NCBI RefSeq assembly: GCF_003344765.1
Contig: NZ_QPMH01000015.1
Coordinates: forward strand, 34,923 to 98,922
DNA length: 64,000 nt
Source: Ferruginivarius sediminum
GTDB taxonomy: Bacteria; Pseudomonadota; Alphaproteobacteria; Kiloniellales; Rhodovibrionaceae
Direction of reading: 5' to 3'
A program made the translations under genes and the position numbers. The notes beneath the pieces were generated by a model. It was given only the letters and a program-made list of their open reading frames with translations, was not told where the DNA came from and did no database searches. This document shows, piece after piece, positions 8,664-19,087 of the stretch; positions within the stretch are counted from its first letter, which is position 1, and each line of letters starts with the position of its first letter.

Positions 8664-9346
8664 CCATAGAACCTTTTAAGCGTGCGCGGCGGCACGCCGA
8701 GGAAATAGAGCGACAGCACGGCCAAGTTCCGCACCGGCCGCCACCACCACCCGTCCCGCCGGTAACGCCCGGCCGAGGTGACGGCGGTGGCATCGAGCAT
8801 GCGAAGACGCCGCCGCCCGATCCCGCGGACGAGCCCGACGTCCTCCATCAGCGGCACATCGGCGAAACCGCCCACCGCCTCGTAAAGCTCGCGCGGTATC
8901 AAGAGGCCCTGGTCGCCATAAGGCAGGCCAAGGTGCCGCGCGCGCCAGTTGGCGAGCCCGGCGACGCGCCGCGCGGCGCGCGAATCCTCGTCATAGGCCA
9001 AGCGAAACACCGCCGCCGCCTGCCCCGCGTCGGGCCGCGCCATAAAATCAGCCGCCGCCGTTGCCCAGCCGGGCGAGAGAACCGTATCGGCGTGCAGGAA
9101 CAACAGCCATCCACCCGCGGCAATGTTGGCGCCCGTGGCAAGCTGACGCCCGCGCCCGGCCTCGCTCTCCACCACGACAGCCCCGCCCGCGCGCGCAATC
9201 TCGACTGTCGCGTCGCGGGAACCGCCATCGACCACGACAAGCTGGTCGACCAGCCCGCGCGTCCGCGCCTCCGCCAGCGCGCCCAGGCACGCCTGCAGCG
9301 TCGCCGCCGCGTTCAAAGTCGGTATCACCACGGACAGATAGGCCAT
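8660..9346 (-). CDS. TIGR04283 family glycosyltransferase (GT2)
   Basis: GT2-family glycosyltransferase, annotated family-wide as arsenosugar biosynthesis. It opens with LSVVIPTLNAAATLQACL and has the nucleotide-binding VVVDGGSRDATVEIA and the metal-binding WLLFLHADTVL. A C-terminal hydrophobic and basic stretch (about residues 205-225) may associate with the membrane. It is 228 residues, full length for the family. The ATG lies 79 bases from the divergent radical SAM gene. Coupled translation with the DUF2064 partner suggests that the two enzymes act in sequence on one glycoconjugate; the product is unknown. Confidence 0.87.
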   Translation of the reverse strand: MAYLSVVIPTLNAAATLQACLGALAEARTRGLVDQLVVVDGGSRDATVEIARAGGAVVVESEAGRGRQLATGANIAAGGWLLFLHADTVLSPGWATAAADFMARPDAGQAAAVFRLAYDEDSRAARRVAGLANWRARHLGLPYGDQGLLIPRELYEAVGGFADVPLMEDVGLVRGIGRRRLRMLDATAVTSAGRYRRDGWWWRPVRNLAVLSLYFLGVPPRTLKRFYG

Positions 9347-9425
9347 GCCGCGCCAGATAGCACGGCGTCACCCGGCCGTCCATTTGTTCTTGTTTCGTTC
9401 GATTTCCCGAGCTACGCTGTCAGGT

Positions 9426-10511
9426 ATGGACGAGAAGCTTCGGGACAGGGCGAAGAAGGGGCGCGGCGCCGTCGCCAACGATGCCAGCGCGCGCTTCACG
9501 GCGCTTCAGCGGTCGTATGGCGACGACGGCTGGGGCTCCGCCGACGAGGCTGTGGAATCCGCCCCTGCCACCGCCGTCGGGCGTGACAGCGGCCGCACGG
9601 CGATTTCCTGGAACAAGTCGCCGGACATTCCCTTCGACCGCTCGATCAATCCCTACAAGGGGTGCGAGCACGGCTGCATCTATTGCTTCGCGCGCCCGAC
9701 GCACGCCTACCTGGACCTTTCGCCCGGCCTGGACTTCGAAACGAAGATCTTCGCGAAGGAGAACGCCGCCGAACTTCTGCGCAAGGACCTTGCGAAACCG
9801 TCCTACAAGCCGGACGTCATCACGCTCGGAGCGAACACCGACCCCTATCAGCCGGTGGAGCGGCGGCTGGAGATCACGCGCCGGGTCCTGGAGGTGCTGG
9901 CCGAGGCGCGGCACCCGGTGAGCATCGTCACCAAATCCGCCACCGTCCTGCGCGACCTGGATATCCTGCGGGAGATGGCCGACCGGCGCCTTGTCCGCGT
10001 CAATGTCTCGGTCACCACGCTGGACCGCGACCTGGCCCGCAAGCTGGAACCCCGCGCGCCGACGCCGCCTCGAAGGCTGGAGGCGATCCGCGGCCTGGCG
10101 GCGGCCGGCGTCCCGGTCGGGGTCCTGGCCGCGCCGATGATCCCGGCCCTGAACGACAGCGAGCTTGAGAAAATCCTGACCGCCGCCGTGGAGGCCGGGG
10201 CGGACACCGGCGGCTATATCCTGCTGCGCCTGCCGCACGAGATAAAGAACCTGTTCGAAGGCTGGCTGGAGACGCACTTCCCGGCCAGGAAGGAGCACGT
10301 CCTGAGCCTCGTGCGCCAGTCGCGCGGCGGCCGGCTGTACGACGCGGATTGGGGACAGCGCATGAAGGGGAAAGGCCACTACGCGCGGCTGATCCAGCAG
10401 CGCTTCCGTCTCGCCGCGCGCAAGCTGAACCTGAATGCCGATCGCTATGACCTCGACTGCTCGCAGTTCGTGCCGCCGGCGCCTGACCCCCGGCAAATGG
10501 CGTTGTTCTGA
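9426..10511 (+). CDS. PA0069 family radical SAM protein
   Basis: Radical SAM enzyme with an SplB-like fold, 361 residues. The 4Fe-4S motif is C-x3-C-x2-C (CEHGCIYC), preceded by NPYKG and followed by FARPTHAYLDLSPGLDF, all typical of the PA0069/Rv2578c family. Further conserved segments include TLGANTDPYQPVE and the C-terminal GGRLYDADWGQRMKGKG. The ATG at 9426 is taken; the open frame upstream is not family-like. The family's substrate is unknown; it is widespread in proteobacteria and is not spore photoproduct lyase itself. Confidence 0.92.
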   Translation: MDEKLRDRAKKGRGAVANDASARFTALQRSYGDDGWGSADEAVESAPATAVGRDSGRTAISWNKSPDIPFDRSINPYKGCEHGCIYCFARPTHAYLDLSPGLDFETKIFAKENAAELLRKDLAKPSYKPDVITLGANTDPYQPVERRLEITRRVLEVLAEARHPVSIVTKSATVLRDLDILREMADRRLVRVNVSVTTLDRDLARKLEPRAPTPPRRLEAIRGLAAAGVPVGVLAAPMIPALNDSELEKILTAAVEAGADTGGYILLRLPHEIKNLFEGWLETHFPARKEHVLSLVRQSRGGRLYDADWGQRMKGKGHYARLIQQRFRLAARKLNLNADRYDLDCSQFVPPAPDPRQMALF

Positions 10512-10567
10512 CCTGCCTTACCCTCGCTCGAACGAAAGAAGTACGCCTTCAGAAGGAGTCAATTCGC

Positions 10568-10585
10568 ATGAATTTTATGGCATAA
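10568..10585 (+). other. Possible five-codon leader ORF with dyad
   Basis: In the AT-rich leader before the exported coiled-coil gene there is a good ribosome binding site, AGAAGGAG (10551-10558), nine bases before an ATG that codes MNFMA and stops. An 11-base dyad TTATGgCATAA (10575-10585) overlaps it. This could be an attenuating mini-ORF, an operator, or chance. Confidence 0.25.
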
Positions 10586-10647
10586 TTTCTCAGAATTATT
10601 CGTTTCTTGCGTGTGTTGTCCCAATCAAGAGCGGGGGTTGGCGGGCA

Positions 10648-12426
10648 ATGTTTCGACGCAGTCAAATCGCTTTCAAATCGGCCGTCATCTTCGTCGTCGC
10701 CGGATTGGCGACGACGATTTTCGTATCCACATCCCATGCCGCGGTGAAAACGCCGGACTGCGCGGCCCTGGAGAAATGGGCGCTTACCATCGACGTCCGG
10801 GACCGCTGGAACCCGATTCCGGGTAATGGCGCCTGGCTTCCGAAAGCCTTCGAGGGCCAGGCGTTCCGGGACCTTTTCGGCGCCGCGCCGCTTGAGTGGA
10901 CCGTCGACGATACGAAGGCGATAGAAGCGCCCATCCAGGCGTGCATCGCACGGGCCAACGAGGCCGGGCGGACCGCCGAGCGCCGGGCGCTCGTCAACGC
11001 GGCAAGGAACCTTGTCGGCCGCCTGAGCACCGTGTTGGCTCGCGCCGAGCAAGCGGAGGCCCGGGAAAAAGCACGCCAGGAAAAGGCAGCCCGCCTCGCC
11101 GAAAAGAAGCGCCAGCGCGCCGAAGCCCGCGAGAAAGCGCGACGGGAGAAGGAAGCGCAGCGCGCCGAACGGGAGCGCCAGCGCGCCGAGGCCCGCGCGG
11201 CAAGGCGCGAGGCCGAATTGACGCAGGCGGTGGACGACGTGCTCGCCCAGCCCGACTCACCCGAGTTGCTGCATGACTTGGCGCTGCTGGGCGCGGCCGA
11301 CCCCAGCGACATGAATGCCTGGCGGAACATGCCGATGCCGAAGCTGCGGCCGTCGCGTGCGCTGCTGCACACCTTGCGCAGCTTGGAGGTCAGCGGCAAG
11401 GATCCGCGCGTGGCCACGAAGCTCGCGGCGCGCCGGGAAACACTGCACAAGGCGGCCATGACGCGTTTGCGCGGCGAGATCGACGGCCTGGACAGCAGCA
11501 CGCGGAGCCTGCGGATCTTGCAGCGCAAGCTGCCGACGGTCCAGCGCGACCTGGGCGCCGCGTTGACCCCCGAGGACATAGCCGAGCTTTCAACGGCCAT
11601 CGGCGAGAAATACCGATCGATCCAGCTTGCCATCACCCGGCGCGCCAGGGACATGATCGAACGCGCCGGCAACGACGCGGCGGCCTCGCAACGTATCGAC
11701 AAGATCCTGGCGAACACGGCCAGAGGCGGCATAACACGGCAACAATACAAAGAAGTCCGTGCTTTCGGGCTGGAGCGGCAGAAGGACATCGGCGACGGCG
11801 TGCTGGAGGCCGCCACGGCCAAGTTCGACGACTATCCCGGCACCATGGCGGGCGTGCGTCAGTTCGAGGATCATCTCCGCACCACCATGGAAAGCATCGG
11901 TGGCCGCGCCAGCCGCTCCGCCCTTGTATCTTTCAACGACGCGGCCAGGGATCGCCATACGGAACTGGCACGCGCCGCGCTGCCCGAATTCAAGCGGGAG
12001 CTGGCAGCGCTGCCCGAGACCGAAACCGGGCTGGAAGAGGCGGAGGAGAAACTCGACACCGCCAAGGGCTGGGACACCGCCACGGAAGATACGCGCACCG
12101 TCTACGTCGCGGCCGCCCGCGAACGGCGGGACGAGATCGCCGCCATCGTGGCGGAAGCACGCGCGGAGGAACGGCAGCGCGCCATCGAGGCCGGCGGCGA
12201 TCCGGAGCTTGTCGGCTACACCTTCACCGACGCCAACTCGCTTTCCAGGCTGGAATTCCGGGACGAGCGGCTGGTCATCTTCAACGTCATGGGCCTGCGC
12301 TTCGCCGGCGAATACCAGCTCAGCCGCAACGACGTCATCGTCGAGGGGCCGAACGGCACCGTCGTTTTCGCCCGCAACGGCAATTCGCTGCAGGGAATGG
12401 GCCTGACCCTCACGCGCGACGAGTAG
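10648..12426 (+). CDS. Exported coiled-coil protein of unknown function
   Basis: I do not recognise this 592-residue protein. From the ATG at 10648 it has a signal peptide (about residues 1-32, ending STSHA-A). A conserved-looking N-terminal segment has two cysteines, in PDCAALE and IQACIARA. Next comes a highly charged Arg/Glu/Ala coiled coil with near-repeats such as RAEAREKARREKEAQRAE (about 130-195), then a long helical region. A small C-terminal beta-type domain (about 515-592) carries GYTFTDANSLSRLEF and VIVEGPNGTVVFA. The upstream frame to 10435 is the end of the radical SAM gene and is not used. It stands alone between the radical SAM and spondin genes. Confidence 0.8.
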   Translation: MFRRSQIAFKSAVIFVVAGLATTIFVSTSHAAVKTPDCAALEKWALTIDVRDRWNPIPGNGAWLPKAFEGQAFRDLFGAAPLEWTVDDTKAIEAPIQACIARANEAGRTAERRALVNAARNLVGRLSTVLARAEQAEAREKARQEKAARLAEKKRQRAEAREKARREKEAQRAERERQRAEARAARREAELTQAVDDVLAQPDSPELLHDLALLGAADPSDMNAWRNMPMPKLRPSRALLHTLRSLEVSGKDPRVATKLAARRETLHKAAMTRLRGEIDGLDSSTRSLRILQRKLPTVQRDLGAALTPEDIAELSTAIGEKYRSIQLAITRRARDMIERAGNDAAASQRIDKILANTARGGITRQQYKEVRAFGLERQKDIGDGVLEAATAKFDDYPGTMAGVRQFEDHLRTTMESIGGRASRSALVSFNDAARDRHTELARAALPEFKRELAALPETETGLEEAEEKLDTAKGWDTATEDTRTVYVAAARERRDEIAAIVAEARAEERQRAIEAGGDPELVGYTFTDANSLSRLEFRDERLVIFNVMGLRFAGEYQLSRNDVIVEGPNGTVVFARNGNSLQGMGLTLTRDE

Positions 12427-12549
12427 CTTCGGGCGTCAAGACGTCCCTTACAGAAACTTTACAGTTGCTTTCTCAAATCCTTATCCGCGAGCGATAGTGT
12501 GCGCTCCGGGCGGCGACGGAACCCACCCTGCGGATGGAGGAGCGTCGCA

Positions 12550-13233
12550 ATGCGCGGCAAGATCGTATTCACGACATTGGCATCGGTAGCCCTCGCCCTC
12601 GGCATGGCCGCCGCGGCAAGCCCCGCGATGGCGGATAGCGGACCGGGTTATAGGGTCGAGATCACGAACCTGACCCGGGGGCAGACCTTCACCCCTGTCC
12701 TTCTCGCCTCGCACAAGGCTGGTCTTCGAATTTTCAACCCCGGTCAACCAGCCAGCCTCGAGCTGGAAGCATTGGCGGAGGCCGGCGACATCACACCCCT
12801 GGAGAACCTGCTGATCTCCCGGCCCGACGCAGTGCTGGAAACGGCCGCGAGTGCCGGCCCGGTGCCACCGGGAGCAAGCGTGACCTTGACCGTCCCGACG
12901 CAGGGTGCCTTCACGCATATCAGCCTTGGCGCCATGCTGGTGCCCACCAACGATGCCTTCTTCAGCCTGACCGACATGGCTGGCCCACGAGGTAACAAGT
13001 CCGCCGTCCATTATTCGCCGGCCTACGACGCGGGCACCGAGCCGAACAGCGAGCTTTGCGCCGACATTCCCGGCGGTGGCGGTTGCGCCGGCGAAGGCCT
13101 GTCGGCGGAGGATGGCGAAGGCTATGTCCATATTCACGCCGGGATCCACGGCATCGGCGACCTCGCTGAAAACACCTTCGACTGGCGCAATCCGGTAGCC
13201 CGGATTGTCATTTCCCGCGTGCCCGCGATGTAA
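12550..13233 (+). CDS. Spondin-domain exported protein
   Basis: Exported protein of 227 residues with a signal peptide (about 1-28, ending SPAMA-D) and a Spondin_N-like beta-sandwich. Family features include [22 protein letters not shown], read here as two blocks ([12 protein letters not shown] and FTPVLLASH), then the C-terminal [15 protein letters not shown] and [10 protein letters not shown]. The start at 12550 follows a GGAGGAG ribosome binding site. Bacterial spondin-domain proteins are usually secreted or surface proteins of unknown function, sometimes near stress genes. There is no obvious partner here. Confidence 0.85.
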   Translation: MRGKIVFTTLASVALALGMAAAASPAMADSGPGYRVEITNLTRGQTFTPVLLASHKAGLRIFNPGQPASLELEALAEAGDITPLENLLISRPDAVLETAASAGPVPPGASVTLTVPTQGAFTHISLGAMLVPTNDAFFSLTDMAGPRGNKSAVHYSPAYDAGTEPNSELCADIPGGGGCAGEGLSAEDGEGYVHIHAGIHGIGDLAENTFDWRNPVARIVISRVPAM

Positions 13234-13243
13234 CCGTTTTCAG

Positions 13244-13272
13244 GCGGCGGATCCGCACGGCGGGTCCGCCGC
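13244..13272. terminator. GC-rich hairpin after spondin gene
   Basis: An imperfect inverted repeat, GCGGCGGA (13244-13251) with TCCGCCGC (13265-13272), starts 11 bases after the spondin stop. No T-tract follows, so it may be a transcript-end stabiliser rather than an intrinsic terminator. Confidence 0.45.
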
Positions 13273-13361
13273 TCGGTGCAGCCGGCATGAAGTTGGAGGC
13301 GGCGGACCTGTCCTAGCGGCCGGGCGATGCCGCGCCGGTCGCTCGTGTTATCCTTCGATTC

Positions 13362-14708
13362 GTGGAACACGGCCCGGAACTGATTGGCATCGCCTTCATC
13401 GTCCTCGCGGCCCTGGCCGGCGGCGTGGCGATGGCGCGCCTCAATCAGCCCGCCGTCGTCGGCTACATCCTGGCCGGCGCGATCCTTGGGCCCGGCGGCC
13501 TGGGCGTGATGGAAAGCCGGGAATCGGTGCAGCTTCTGGCCGAGCTTGGCGTCCTGATGCTGCTGTTCCTGATCGGCATGGAGCTGTCGCTGCGCGGCTT
13601 CCGCGACGTCTGGAAGGTCGCGCTGACCGCGACGCTGGGCCAGATCGCCGTGGCGATGGCCTGCATGCTGGGCCTGGGCAAGCTGCTCGGATGGCCGATG
13701 CCGCTGGCGATCACCCTGGGTTTCGCGGTGGCGCTGTCGTCCACGGCCGTCGTCGTGAAGATGCTGGAGCAGCTTGGCGAGCTGCGCACCCGTGTCGGCC
13801 AGGTCACCATCGGCATCCTGATCGCGCAGGACCTTGCCGTGGTGCCGATGATCCTGATCGTGGGCTCCTTCGGCGGCGAGAGAGGGCCGGGCCTGGATGC
13901 CCTTATCAAGGTGGTGCTGTCGGTCGCGCTGCTCGTCCTGCTGATCCTCTACCTCTCCCGGCGGGAGCGACTGCGCCTGCCGTTCGAGCGGCTGGTCGGC
14001 GACCACGTGGACCTCACGCCGTTGGCCGGGCTTGCCGTCTGCTTCGGCGCGGCGGCGATTTCCGGGCTTTTGGGCCTATCGGTTGCCTATGGCGCCTTCC
14101 TGGCCGGGCTGGTGATCGGCAACTCGAACGCGCGGACCAACATGCTGCGCCACGCCGAGCCGATCCAGGCAGTCCTGCTGATGGTGTTCTTCCTGTCCAT
14201 CGGCCTGCTGATGGACCTGACGTTCCTGTGGAACAACCTGGGCACCGTTTTGCTGCTGGTGCTGTTCGTCACCATCCTCAAGACCGCCGTCAACGTCGGC
14301 CTGCTGGGCCTGTTGGGAGAGCCGTGGCCACGCGCCTTCCAGGCCGGCGTGCTGCTGTCGCAGATCGGCGAGTTCTCCTTCGTCCTGGCGGCGCTGGGCC
14401 TGTCGGTCGGCGTCGTGGAGCCGGAGTATCACCGGCTCGTCGTCGTGGTGACCGTCCTCTCGCTGGTCCTGGCGCCGATATGGCAGGAGGTCGCGCGGCG
14501 ATTGCACAGGATCACGCTGCTGGGCATAACCTCCGGCCGGGAGGTCGTGCGGGTGATGTGCTCGCGCGAGACCCGCGCGGTGCGGCAGTGGGCGCAGCTC
14601 TGCGCCTATGCCGCCGGGGCCGTCGCGGCGCGCGCGGGCGCCCGGCGGCCGCAGCGCGGCCGGATCGAAGCGGGGGAAGCCACGGTGTCCGAGGAAAGCC
14701 AAAGGTGA
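13362..14708 (+). CDS. CPA2 family monovalent cation:proton antiporter (KefB-like)
   Basis: Inner-membrane cation/H+ antiporter of the CPA2 family. It has about 12 hydrophobic segments (residues 5-385). The conserved features are [39 protein letters not shown] and the ion-translocation segment [13 protein letters not shown]. The C-terminal tail is short and basic; the TrkA-N nucleotide-binding domain present in KefB/KefC is missing, and the total is only 448 residues. The start is a GTG at 13362. Its stop overlaps the rnhB start (14705-14708), an unusual pairing that suggests a shared transcript by compact packing rather than shared function. Confidence 0.88.
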   Translation: MEHGPELIGIAFIVLAALAGGVAMARLNQPAVVGYILAGAILGPGGLGVMESRESVQLLAELGVLMLLFLIGMELSLRGFRDVWKVALTATLGQIAVAMACMLGLGKLLGWPMPLAITLGFAVALSSTAVVVKMLEQLGELRTRVGQVTIGILIAQDLAVVPMILIVGSFGGERGPGLDALIKVVLSVALLVLLILYLSRRERLRLPFERLVGDHVDLTPLAGLAVCFGAAAISGLLGLSVAYGAFLAGLVIGNSNARTNMLRHAEPIQAVLLMVFFLSIGLLMDLTFLWNNLGTVLLLVLFVTILKTAVNVGLLGLLGEPWPRAFQAGVLLSQIGEFSFVLAALGLSVGVVEPEYHRLVVVVTVLSLVLAPIWQEVARRLHRITLLGITSGREVVRVMCSRETRAVRQWAQLCAYAAGAVAARAGARRPQRGRIEAGEATVSEESQR

Positions 14709-15323
14709 GCCTGGATTACGCCCACGAGCGCGCTGGCGGCGCGGACGACGGCCGTGTCGTGGCCGGCATCGATGAAGTAGGGCGCGGCCCCCTGGCGGGC
14801 CCCGTGGTGGCGGCCGCCGTCATCCTGCGGCCCCAGGCCATGCCGCGCGGCCTGCACGAACGACTGGCTGATTCCAAGACGCTGCGCCCCGACATCCGCG
14901 CGGAGATCGCCGCCGCGCTGCACGAGACCTGCACCGTTGCCCTCGGCCAGGCCAGCGTGGCGGAAATCGACACCTGGAACATCCTGAACGCCAGCCACCT
15001 AGCGATGGCGCGCGCCGTGGAGGGGCTCGGAATCGCGGCCGACTTCGCCCTCGTCGACGGCAACCGCCTGCCCGCCCTGCCCTGCGCGGGGGAATGCGTC
15101 GTTGGCGGCGACGGCAAGGTGCTGTCCATCGCCGCGGCCTCCATCGTCGCCAAGGTCGCCCGCGACCGCATGATGTGCACCCTGGCAGAGAGCCACCCCG
15201 GCTATGGCTGGGAACGCAACATGGGCTATAGCACCGCCGAACACCGCGCCGCCCTCGCCCGCCTGGGCGCCACCGACCACCACCGCCGATCGTTCCGGCC
15301 GGTGCGAGAAGCGCTAGCCTCTT

Positions 15324-15325
<2 letters not shown>
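14705..15325 (+). CDS. rnhB: Ribonuclease HII
   Basis: Cytoplasmic endonuclease that cuts RNA in RNA-DNA hybrids and excises misincorporated ribonucleotides. The N-terminal motif [15 protein letters not shown] holds the first Asp-Glu pair; LADSKTL and VDGNRLP follow, with the last acidic segment near [14 protein letters not shown]. At 206 residues it is normal length. Translation starts at GTG 14705, inside the stop of the antiporter gene, so it is probably translationally coupled. The ccrM gene follows after 87 bases. Confidence 0.95.
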
Positions 15326-16543
<1,218 letters not shown>

Positions 16544-16559
16544 GCCGAATCCCTGCCCC

Positions 16560-17642
16560 TCACCCTCCGCCACCCTGCCGGATCGCGTGCTCGGCGATCT
16601 TGCGCATGGCGGTCGGCAGGCCGGCGTCGCCCAGGCGGTCGATGCCGGCCCAGACGGCCTCGGCGACGGCGGTTTCCGCGGGCACTTGCGCCGCCCAGAC
16701 CGTCACCAGGAACTCGAAGTGCGTAAAGCCGTGGCGCACCTGGCCGGGCAGTTCGTTCCAGGATGCCGGCACGGGCGCGTGGCGCAGGGCGGCCGTCTCG
16801 TCCCAGCCGTCCTCGGTCCAGGCCGTCGTCGGCACCTCCAGCATGCCGCCCAGCAGGCCCTCGGGCGGCCGCCGGCGCAGCAGCACGCTGCCGTCCGCGC
16901 GCACGGTCCAGAACGCCACCGCCCGGCGGGTCGGCCGCGCCTTCTTCGGCGCCTTGCGGGGCAACTCGCCGGCACCCCCGAGCGCGCGCCCGTCGCAGGC
17001 GTCGTGCAGCGGGCACAGCATGCACTTCGGCGTCTTCGGCACGCAGACCGTGGCGCCCAGGTCCATCATCGCCTGCGCGAAGTCGCCCGGCCGTTCGGTC
17101 GGCACCAGCCGCGCCATCAGGCCGCGCAGGGACTCCTTCGCGCCCGGCAGCGGGTCCTCCACGGCGAAGAGGCGGGCCACCACCCGCTCGATGTTGCCGT
17201 CCAGCGGCGCGGCCGGCCGGTCGAAGGCGATGGCCGCGATCGCCGCCGCCGTATAAGGCCCGATGCCGGGAAGCTTGCGCAGCCCCGCCTCGTCCTCCGG
17301 GAAGCGGCCGCCGAGGTCGTGGCTCACCATCCGCGCGCACTTATGCAGATTCCGCGCGCGGGCGTAATAGCCAAGGCCGGCCCAGGCGGTCATCACCTCC
17401 TCCCGCGGTGCGGCGGCGAGATCGTGGACGCTGGGCCAGCGTTGCAGGAAGTCGTGGAAATACGGGGCGACCGTTGCCGTCGTGGTCTGCTGCAGCATCA
17501 CCTCCGACAGCCACACATGGTAGGGATCGGCGCGGCCGCCCGGCGGCGCGCGCCAGGGCAGGCTGCGGGCGTGGCGGTCGTACCAGGCCAGCAGATGCCG
17601 CGAAATCGCCGAAGTTGTCTGCTCGCTTGCGTTATCGGCCAT
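16560..17642 (-). CDS. mutY: A/G-specific adenine glycosylase
   Basis: Base-excision repair enzyme that removes adenine opposite 8-oxoguanine. The order is: the catalytic Glu region SEVMLQQTT (about residues 46-54), the helix-hairpin-helix LPGIGPYTAAAIA with the catalytic Asp in APLDGNIERVV, a 4Fe-4S cluster with C-x6-C-x2-C-x5-C spacing (CVPKTPKCMLCPLHDAC), and a C-terminal NUDIX-like domain that reads 8-oxoG. The start at 17642 (MADNASEQ) gives 360 residues, normal for the family; the long open frame upstream is antisense to the DUF721 gene. It ends 16 bases from the ccrM stop, convergently. Confidence 0.95.
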   Translation of the reverse strand: MADNASEQTTSAISRHLLAWYDRHARSLPWRAPPGGRADPYHVWLSEVMLQQTTTATVAPYFHDFLQRWPSVHDLAAAPREEVMTAWAGLGYYARARNLHKCARMVSHDLGGRFPEDEAGLRKLPGIGPYTAAAIAAIAFDRPAAPLDGNIERVVARLFAVEDPLPGAKESLRGLMARLVPTERPGDFAQAMMDLGATVCVPKTPKCMLCPLHDACDGRALGGAGELPRKAPKKARPTRRAVAFWTVRADGSVLLRRRPPEGLLGGMLEVPTTAWTEDGWDETAALRHAPVPASWNELPGQVRHGFTHFEFLVTVWAAQVPAETAVAEAVWAGIDRLGDAGLPTAMRKIAEHAIRQGGGG

Positions 17643-17687
17643 GACGCCCTCTATACTCGGGTCCGTGGAGAGAAACCAAGGGCGGCA

Positions 17688-18215
17688 ATGAGCAACGGCG
17701 GCAAGCGGAACACCAGGACGGCAAGCGGGCCGCGCGACGTGCGCCGGGGTGGCCTGCGCGCGCTGTCCTACAGCGTCCAGGCGATCACCAAGACCACGCT
17801 GGGCCGGCGCAGCCTTGCCGAGGCCGCGCTGCTGGGCGAGTGGCCGTCCATCGTCGGCGCGGACGTCGCGCGCGTGTGCCAGCCACGTCGCCTGACCTTC
17901 CCGAACCGCAAGGAACGCCGCGAAGGCACCCTCGTCCTGCGCGTCAATCCGGGCGAGGCCACGCGGCTGTCGCACCAGGAGCCGATCCTGGTGGAGCGCG
18001 TCAACGGCTTCTTCGGCTACAAGGCCGTCGCCCGCGTGCGCATGGAACAGGGACCACTGCCGACCAGGGAAACGCCGCCGAAGCGCCAGGCCCGCCCGCT
18101 GAGCGACACCGAGTCGCGCGAGGTCGAGTCGCGCGTTTCCGAAGTCGGCGACGACGACCTGCGCGACGCGCTGGCGCGTCTTGGCCGGACATTGCGTGCT
18201 CACACGAAAATATGA
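17688..18215 (+). CDS. DciA-like DUF721 protein
   Basis: DUF721 protein of 175 residues. This family includes DciA, the helicase-loading factor that replaces DnaC in most bacteria. The conserved core is at about residues 25-110: LGRRSLAEAALLGEWPSIVG, then a segment with TLVLRVNPGEATRLSHQEP and RVNGFFGYKAVARVR. The N- and C-terminal tails are basic and charged, as is common for DciA. It is divergent from mutY with only 45 bases between them. Whether it loads the replicative helicase here is inferred from family. Confidence 0.8.
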   Translation: MSNGGKRNTRTASGPRDVRRGGLRALSYSVQAITKTTLGRRSLAEAALLGEWPSIVGADVARVCQPRRLTFPNRKERREGTLVLRVNPGEATRLSHQEPILVERVNGFFGYKAVARVRMEQGPLPTRETPPKRQARPLSDTESREVESRVSEVGDDDLRDALARLGRTLRAHTKI

Positions 18216-18350
18216 TCGCGTCGGAAAAACAAGGCGATAGACAATCTCGCCCCGAACAGCCCACGCCGGGCGAGCGTGCCCGGCATGTGCCGAAGGCTTG
18301 CACACCTCGGCATAGGACAGCTACGTTACACTAGATATGGTAGGTTCATT

Positions 18351-19055
18351 ATGAAGCTGCGGAAAATCCTGTTTCTCGGAGGCATCTTTGCCGCCGCCGT
18401 CATGGCCATCGGTTTGGGCCAGTCGCTGATCGGCGCCGGCTCGGGCGCGGACGCGCACACGCCCCTGCCGGCCGCCCACGACATCGCCGCGCCGTCGGAT
18501 GCATCCGATGCCATGCAGCGGGTCGCCGTCACCGACATCGGCGAGGACGAGTACGTCCTGGGCGATCCCGACGCCCCGCTGACGATCATCGAGTACGCCT
18601 CCCTCACCTGCCCGCACTGCGCCAGCTTCCACCGCGAGACACTGCCGAAGCTGAAGGAGAACTGGATCGAGCCGGGCAAGGCGAAACTGGTCTACCGCCA
18701 CTATCCGCTGGACGAGTTGGCCCTGCGCGGCGCGCTGCTCGCCAACTGCTTCGAGGGCGACAAGTTCTTCGCTGTCCTCGACCTGCTCTTCAAGTCCCAG
18801 CAGCGCTGGGCGCGGGCCCAGGACCCGATCCAGGCGCTGGCCCGGATCGGCGGCATGGCCGGCCTGGACCAGCAGAGCTTCGAGACCTGCATGACCGATC
18901 AGGCCGAGGCGGACAGCATCATCGAGATGCAGCTCGAAGCCCGCAACGAGATCGACCTGACGTCCACCCCGACGTTCGTGGTCGAGGGCGAGAAGGTCGT
19001 CGGCTCGCAGCCCTACGAGGTCTTCGCCGAGAAGCTTCAGGAGGCCGAACAGTGA
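18351..19055 (+). CDS. DsbA-family thiol oxidoreductase
   Basis: Exported thioredoxin-fold protein of 234 residues. It has an N-terminal membrane anchor or signal (about residues 7-27), a linker, then a DsbA domain with active-site motif CPHC in IEYASLTCPHCASFH and the cis-proline loop TSTPTFVVEG. Two further cysteines (ANCFEG and FETCMTD) are in the helical insert. It resembles the alphaproteobacterial DsbA/DsbD-like proteins that may be oxidases or reductases of periplasmic thiols. The ATG at 18351 is the first methionine before the anchor. smc follows 32 bases after its stop in the same direction. Confidence 0.9.
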   Translation: MKLRKILFLGGIFAAAVMAIGLGQSLIGAGSGADAHTPLPAAHDIAAPSDASDAMQRVAVTDIGEDEYVLGDPDAPLTIIEYASLTCPHCASFHRETLPKLKENWIEPGKAKLVYRHYPLDELALRGALLANCFEGDKFFAVLDLLFKSQQRWARAQDPIQALARIGGMAGLDQQSFETCMTDQAEADSIIEMQLEARNEIDLTSTPTFVVEGEKVVGSQPYEVFAEKLQEAEQ

Positions 19056-19087
19056 AGCAACCCGCGCGCGGGAGGCGCTGACACCGC

